Below, one piece after another: positions 58,640 to 64,000 of a stretch of DNA of 64,000 bases. The stretch spans positions 38,024,674 to 38,088,673 of the forward strand of contig CM068546.1 of NCBI GenBank assembly GCA_035048495.1, written 5' to 3'. The position numbers and the translations under genes were made by a program. The notes beneath the pieces were generated by a model. That model did not search any database. It was not told the origin of the DNA and was given only the letters and a program-made list of their open reading frames with translations. Position 1 is the stretch's first letter. The number at the start of each line of letters is the position of its first letter. Source of the stretch: Euptelea pleiosperma. Its lineage: Eukaryota > Streptophyta > Magnoliopsida > Ranunculales > Eupteleaceae.

Positions 58640-58928
58640 ACGTGTCCTGTACACGGCGATTGTATTAAGAAATCGCCGATGTGGAGACTTTGTACTCATT
58701 TTCTAGTCCCTTCCATGGCTAACGTGTGTCAAGAACTTTCGCGTCGACAACGAACCAGGGTAAGATCACCACCATCCGCCACGAGTACGCACCAAATCCA
58801 TCACAACCTTTGGCCACGTGTAGGCACCAAATCCCAGATCATAGGAAAAGATAAGACCAAGAGATCAACTTTAATTTAATGACTTTCCTGTTCCCTTCCC
58901 CCAATGTCCTCCATTTCGCTTATTTAAA
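58640..58928 (+). promoter_or_regulatory. GolS promoter elements
   Basis: TATTTAAA at 58921-58928 is a TATA-like box 139 bases before the GolS ATG. CCACGTGT at 58814-58821 and ACGTGTC at 58640-58646 are ACGT-core, ABRE-like motifs. Together they fit the drought and ABA induction known for many GolS genes. This is inferred from sequence only. Confidence 0.4.
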
Positions 58929-59066
58929 CGACCCGACCTCCGCTTCTTCTAAGCCCTACATCAAACCTTCACAACTCGCATTTTGCTCTCTTAAGTCTAA
59001 ACCTTCGCTCCCTTCAATCACAAAACCACTAGTTGTTTTCTTTCCTGAAAAAATCAATCACCCAAA

Positions 59067-60580
59067 ATGGCTCCTCAAATCGTTTCCACCAACAAACCCA
59101 CCGGTTTTATCAAACAGGCCAGTTTACCGAGCAGAGCTTATGTTACGTTCTTAGCTGGTAACGGCGACTACATAAAAGGCGTGGTTGGGTTAGCTAAGGG
59201 GCTCAGAAAGGTGAAAACCGCTTATCCTTTAGTGGTGGCGGTTTTGCCGGATGTTCCGGAGGAACACCGCCGGATTCTTGACTCTCAGGGCTGTATTGTC
59301 AGAGAAATAGAGCCGGTGTACCCGCCGGAGAACCAGACTCAATTCGCCATGGCGTATTACGTCATCAACTACTCCAAATTGCGTATTTGGGAGGTACGTA
59401 CGTGTTTTTAAAAAGACTGTTAGATTACTACTGCTGCGTACTGCGCATGCAGATGGTTGGGATGTTTACACGTGGGCGACGTTGTGTGGAACTTCCCGTC
59501 TACGTGTAATCGAATAAGCGTGCATCGCTTTACGACCTGTAATTTTTGTGTATTTTCGTCATTTGCTGATCTTTGTTTTTGAATTACGAAAACACCCTTA
59601 TGCTAGGCTCTGATACGTTGTTTTTTTTGTACGTGTTCAGTTTGTGGAGTATAGCAAGATGGTATACTTAGATGGAGACATTCAGGTTTACGACAACATC
59701 GATCACCTTTTCGATCTGCCGGAAGGCAACTTTTACGCCGTTATGGATTGTTTCTGTGAGAAGACATGGAGTCACACGTCGCAGTACAAGATCGGTTACT
59801 GCCAGCAGTGCCCAGACAAGGTGAAGTGGCCTGCCGAGATGGGCGCACCGCCTTCCCTCTACTTCAACGCCGGCATGTGCGTCTTCGAGCCTAGCCTTCC
59901 GACCTATGATGACCTCCTGAAGACTCTAAAAGTCACCTCTCCTACACCATTCGCTGAACAGGTAACAGAAGATCTGAGGGTATTTTGGTAATCTAATGGG
60001 ATGGACAACAGTTTCTATCGAATAGTCTAGTGCTTGTGGAGTCTTGTGGTAATTGTGTTGACATTTTTGGGTATTTATGTGCACGTGCAGGACTTTCTGA
60101 ACATGTTCTTTAAGGATATTTACAAGCCTATCCCTCTGGTCTACAACCTCGTGTTGGCGATGTTATGGCGTCACCCGGAGAACGTAGAGCTCGACAAAGT
60201 CAGAGTCGTTCACTACTGTGCTGCGGTACGTTTATAGTAGGGGTATTTTAGTCATCAGATCTTTATTTTGAAAATTTAATCACCTCTTGGATGATCAGGA
60301 CCGCTGATCTCTAATGTTTTGTTGGCTAATAAAACAGGGATCAAAGCCGTGGAGGTACACAGGGAAGGAAGAGAACATGGAGAGGGAGGACATAAAGATG
60401 TTGGTGGAGAAATGGTGGGACATCTACAACGACGAGTCGTTGGACTACAAGAATACGGTTTTGGCGTCGGACCGCGAGACAGAGCGGATGCCGGTCGAGA
60501 CGGTTGACATTCAACAGTTAATCACGGCGTTATCGGATGGTGGGGTTGTTCACTATAGCAACGCCCCGTCCGCCGCATAG
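59067..60580 (+). CDS. GolS: Galactinol synthase (GT8 family)
   Basis: Four exons: 59067-59393, 59641-59961, 60091-60225 and 60338-60580. They give 341 residues, a normal length for this family. The enzyme transfers galactose from UDP-galactose to myo-inositol, the committed step to raffinose-family oligosaccharides, in the cytosol. Evidence: AYVTFLAGNGDYIKGVVGLAKGLRK at the start of the fold; the metal-binding DGD (residues 120-122 in KMVYLDGDIQVYDNI); the Cys-rich segment CFCEKTWSHTSQYKIGYCQQC; NAGMCVFEPS; the HYCAAGSKPWRY block across the exon 3-4 junction; and the C-terminal APSAA pentapeptide that marks plant GolS. The start fits AAAATGG and homologue length. All splice sites are canonical. 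Stress induction is likely from the promoter motifs but not shown. Confidence 0.97.
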
Positions 60581-60599
60581 GAGGCGGCGCCACCTTTGT

Positions 60600-61612
60600 G
60601 TGCATAGTAAAAATTAGGTGTTGGAGTTGAAGCTGGGTCGGTTAACAGTGTGGCCCACCTTCGATCTTTAGGTGTCGGACACGATTTATAATGTGATAAA
60701 ATAGGTCTTTTTTTTGTATTTTTGAAAAAATCTTTCTTCCCGGAAATAGTGTGGTGTGTGGGCCGGGGATGTTCATAGTCATATATATATGAATTGGTCG
60801 GTTTATGTAAATTCATTTGATCAAGCAATATATATTATTTATTTTTCAGTTGTATTTGAACAAGGTATTGTGGAATTTGTGGATTTCTCTCTGTCTCTGC
60901 AACGCGCGCGTTGCAGACAGAATTTACTCGTGCAAAAATTATAGATGCAGGGGACTTTGGGTACTAAAACTAAGGTGTATATCCACTAAGGGGTAGGGTA
61001 AACATCCATGCTCTTGGTGGGCCCAAGCAAATGCATTAAGTAGGGCCACAAGCGTCCCCTATCAACGGCATCCAAACTTCTAGAATTATACCTGCCTTTT
61101 ATTAGTAAAAATCGTGAGACCCTTTAAAGTGGGACGTATTACACTTCTCGGGCTACTGACCTCATGGTGGTTCTATACTAAAAACTCAGCTTGATGGAAG
61201 ATTAGTAGCCCCGCCGGATTTAGTACCAAAATAAAAATGCTTGAATCACTCCTTAATTAGATAAAGCATAAATCTAATGGGTTTTTTATGGTGTATATCC
61301 ACCGTGGGATGCCTGCCCTAAACATCCAATGCATAGTTCCATCTTATGTGCAGTTTAAATCAGCATGGATCGATCGACTTGAGGCCGATGATTTATAAGG
61401 GCGGGCTTGTTTGGTACGTGAGAGAAAGAGTTCCAAAGGCAAATTTTTCGCCACAAGAAAATTATCTTGGCTAAATATTTGAGCATGTCATGACAGCGTT
61501 TGGAACCTGCGAGCTTACTTCATTTTCTTTCAATTTATGTGGTTCCCACATATTAAAGTAGGTTTGGTACGTGCCAGCGTACTTCATTTTCTTTCAATTT
61601 GTGTGGTTCCCA
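60600..61612. other. GolS 3' flank with MITE relics
   Basis: The first 200-300 bases are probably GolS 3' UTR. 60975-61340 carries CCACTAAGGGGTAGGGTAAACATCCATGC and later an inverted-like CCACCGTGGGATGCCTGCCCTAAACATCC, a diverged foldback of the ATGTTTGGCC group. 61510-61557 and 61575-61612 are a tandem duplication around ACTTCATTTTCTTTCAATTT. Confidence 0.4.
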
Positions 61613-61978
61613 AGGCCGTCTTAATACAAGTTGAGGCCTTAGGCGAAAACTCTAAATAGAGCCTTTTTTTCAGAAATACCCCTAAACCTATGTGATTTTA
61701 ATTTTTCAAAAATAAAATTAAAAACACATTTTTCAAGGAGAATTCAATGGTGAATACAATGTTTGCATACTTTTAAGTCCGCAAACAATTTTAGACTACA
61801 TTTGTCCGGCTGTAGCATAGTCTTATGTGATTGGAGGGGCCCGACACAAATGGACAGGTGGGGCCTTTTCATAAAAAAAAATATTAAGAACACTTGAAAA
61901 TTTCTGAAATTTTGGGGCCTTAACTGTGGGGGGCCTTAGGCAACCGCCTCATCTGCCTAATGGTCAAGCCGGGCCTGG
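61613..61978. mobile_element. Non-autonomous element with 9-base TGGTTCCCA duplication
   Basis: TGGTTCCCA at 61604-61612 and 61979-61987 flanks a 366-base segment. It starts AGGCCGTCTTAATACAAG and ends with an imperfect inverse (GTCAAGCCGGGCCTGG), plus GAGGCCTTAGGCG and its inverse-like GGGCCTTAGGCAACCGCCTC. The plan matches hAT-type short elements. Confidence 0.6.
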
Positions 61979-61989
61979 TGGTTCCCACA

Positions 61990-63083
61990 TATTAAAGTAG
62001 GTCAAATATAGGTTAAGCGAGTGTGGGACCCACATATTAGGTCAAAGGATAAAAACTCAATTTTATCTTTTGATTTATATATTAAAAAACTTATTTTTAT
62101 TGGCAATAATAATTTTCTCACAAGAAAATAAAAATTTTCTACCAAGGCTTACTTCATGTGAAAATATTTACTCAGGGGGTGTTGATCAAATATTTGCCCA
62201 CTGCAGTGGGCAAATTTGTGGGCCTGACTAAATATTCGATGTGGGCAAGTGGATGCCAAACGCACTCGGACGAATATTAGTGCGCATAAATATTTTATTT
62301 TCCTATTGCGATGGCCTACCAAACATGCCTTAAGGAAAAATTACTTGAAGGCAAAATTATGGGCCATATTCCCCAGATGGCAGTATATTTGCTAATTCTT
62401 TGGTTAGAAGGGGGTGGCTATTTGGAAGTTTGGCCGGGCAACCCCCTTTTTACTGTAAAAGGTAAGTTTCTATAATTTGATTCCTATTTTGCTCTCTGCT
62501 CTGTGTACGTGTTCTTTCTCTCTGAATTTCTATTCTTCGTTGTGCTACTGAACTTCCTCTTGTTTTGGTTGAAACAATGGCGGCAAAGAGGAAAGAGAGA
62601 GCCAAAAAAGCTCAAACAACGAAGAGAAAAAGGGAGGATAACGAAAAATCCATACTTGTGCTTTCTTAAGGTGGTACATTCAACTCTTTTCATGAACGGG
62701 ATGTTGAGAAAAACTCTCTCGTATCTCTTTTCTTGGTAGATAAGTAACCATTTGATCCGATAAGTAACCATTTGAATATATGTTTATAGTTATTAATGAA
62801 ATGTGTTACATTCATAAGATGGATGGCAATTGGCGCGCAAGTCCCATTTGTTATTTGAATAAACAGATTTCTCTCCCCCACAATTGGATAGGCTCGATGT
62901 TGACTCCTCTGAGTCTCTGATCCAAAGTAGGCCTACGTCCTTGACTGAATCTAATCTGATCCATTGACAGTCGTAATTGGGTCGGGTTTGTCCAACCATT
63001 CTTCTCCAGCAATCTAACTGGATTTATATCTCCAGTCAATGCATATTTTTTCAAGTGGATCCTCCTCCGATCCTTCCATTCAA
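61990..63083. other. Gene-free spacer with a 24-base palindrome
   Basis: No gene is recognised. The perfect palindrome ATTTGCCCACTG / CAGTGGGCAAAT lies at 62192-62215. ORFs around 62484-62771 and 62690-63138 are short and lack recognisable domains. Confidence 0.4.
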
Positions 63084-63093
63084 AACTTTTATC

Positions 63094-63855
63094 TTTAAAA
63101 TTTGACATACCCCCCCAACAATTTGAAAAAGCTGACATACCCCCTTATGACTGGTCCACTGTCATTTGACCAGTGTTGACCAGAGTTTACTAACAATTTT
63201 TTTATTAAATTGCAAAAATGCCCTTGTCTTCAACCTTGGAACAAGGTTTGGGCAAAAACTCAAACCCCAAATCAAACAGCTTTGGTTGACGGCCAGCCAA
63301 GATATTCCAATGGGTTGACCGCTCATCGCCGGCGACCAACCAACCGGAGTCTCATGGCCAGCCGGCCACCACTCCGGCAATAATTTAAAACTCAAGGTTT
63401 AAAAAAAAAAGGTAAAAAAAAAAAAAAAACATTAAATTTTAGTTTTATCATATATTTTAAGCTTTTGAGATGTAGATTTTAGAAAGATGGGTTCTCTCAA
63501 TTTTAAAATATTCCTTCATGAGTTTTATCTATTTTTTGGGGGTTTTTTCTTCTCAATATTTGTTTAATTCATCAAAAAATCTCAAATTTACCAACATGGA
63601 TTTTAATTTTAATTTTTAATCTCCCTCTTTCATGTTTGATTTGGGGTTTAGGTTTTAGCCTAAACCCAAACCCTTGTTCTAAAGTTGAAGACAAGGGCAC
63701 TTTCGTCCTTTAATAAAAAAGTTGGTAGTCAACTCGGATAAACACTGGTCAAATGACAGTGGACCGAGTCATAGGGGGGGGTATGTCAGCTTTTTGAAAT
63801 TGTGGGGGTATGTCAAATTTTAAAGATAACATGGGGTGGTATGTCAAAAATTCCC
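63094..63855. mobile_element. Foldback element with 10-base target duplication
   Basis: AAACTTTTAT lies at 63084-63093 and 63856-63865. Between them are inverted arms of about 190 bases: left CTTTAAAATTTGACATACCC, AAGCTGACATACCC, CTGGTCCACTGTCATTTGAC, CAAAAATGCCCTTGTCTTCA; the right arm is the inverse. The right end carries about 28 extra bases (GGTATGTCAAAAATTCCC region) missing at the left, so the left end is truncated. The loop is AT-rich with no ORF. Confidence 0.7.
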
Positions 63856-64000
63856 AAACTTTTATTATGCATCCTCCATGTCCCTTTCTGCTTCCAATTC
63901 TTTCTCTTCTTGGTTCCCACTTTCTTTATTGAAAATTCTTGGGTCCTGTTCGAGGGCCCACCATGTGATTCTTCCACGCATCCTGTCAACCAAGTTTTTA

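Noticed and set aside
58679..58879. 66-residue ORF in the GolS promoter
   Set aside because: It overlaps ACGT-core motifs and ends before the TATA-like box; no homology is recognised.
62484..63138. Several 63-95 residue ORFs near the right edge
   Set aside because: Low-complexity Lys/Arg/Phe-rich translations on both strands; no consistent frame and no domain.

Overview
This is a plant nuclear window. Genes have many short exons with GT/AG introns, products are chloroplast and Golgi proteins of land plants, and intergenic and intronic DNA is packed with LINEs, LTR-retrotransposon debris and short inverted-repeat elements. It is a flowering plant with TE-rich, AT-rich spacers. I cannot name the species; a woody non-grass genome is a guess. 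Six host genes are supported by hand-built exon chains that stay in frame: the 3' end of a HECT ubiquitin ligase of the UPL6 type (+, 993-2774), ECHIDNA/TVP23 (-, 7644-13460), NEMF/Rqc2 (+, 16732-33784), plastid ribosomal protein S1 (-, 36145-40579), CSP41B/CRB (+, 44178-48905) and galactinol synthase (+, 59067-60580).

Layout. 1-3500: UPL6 tail and 3' UTR. 3500-7370: AT-rich repeats, a GAGTAAAAC-ended MITE and a minus-strand LINE remnant. 7644-13460: ECHIDNA, whose 15-base first coding exon is split from the rest by a 4-kb intron holding a MITE and a decayed gag-like element. 13500-16730: divergent intergenic region between ECHIDNA and NEMF. 16732-33784: NEMF, 14 exons, with a LINE (itself carrying a MITE) in intron 6, two RTE-type LINE 3' fragments in intron 7, and a 4-kb intron 12. 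36145-40579: RPS1, convergent with NEMF, with a degenerate tandem array in intron 1. 41330-43510: a LINE between divergent RPS1 and CSP41B. 48906-59066: 10 kb without host genes, containing a solo LTR with exact 5-base target duplication, several MITEs (one nested) and an LTR-like direct-repeat pair. 60600-64000: further MITEs and a large foldback element.

The host genes do not form one pathway. ECH acts in trans-Golgi secretion, NEMF in ribosome quality control, RPS1 and CSP41B in chloroplast translation and RNA stability, GolS in raffinose-family sugar synthesis. From memory, ECH, CSP41B and a GolS gene are direct neighbours on Arabidopsis chromosome 1 (At1g09330-09340-09350), so this window looks like a conserved ancestral block with NEMF and RPS1 still between them.

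The most unusual signal is a set of short elements whose interiors are degenerate arrays of different self-complementary words (AAATTTCG, GTTATAACGG, GACACG, GACTCGA, AATTCG, GGGTTCGGG). At least four have identifiable 9-12 base target duplications, and three of those share GGTTT-AAA / TTT-AAACC ends.
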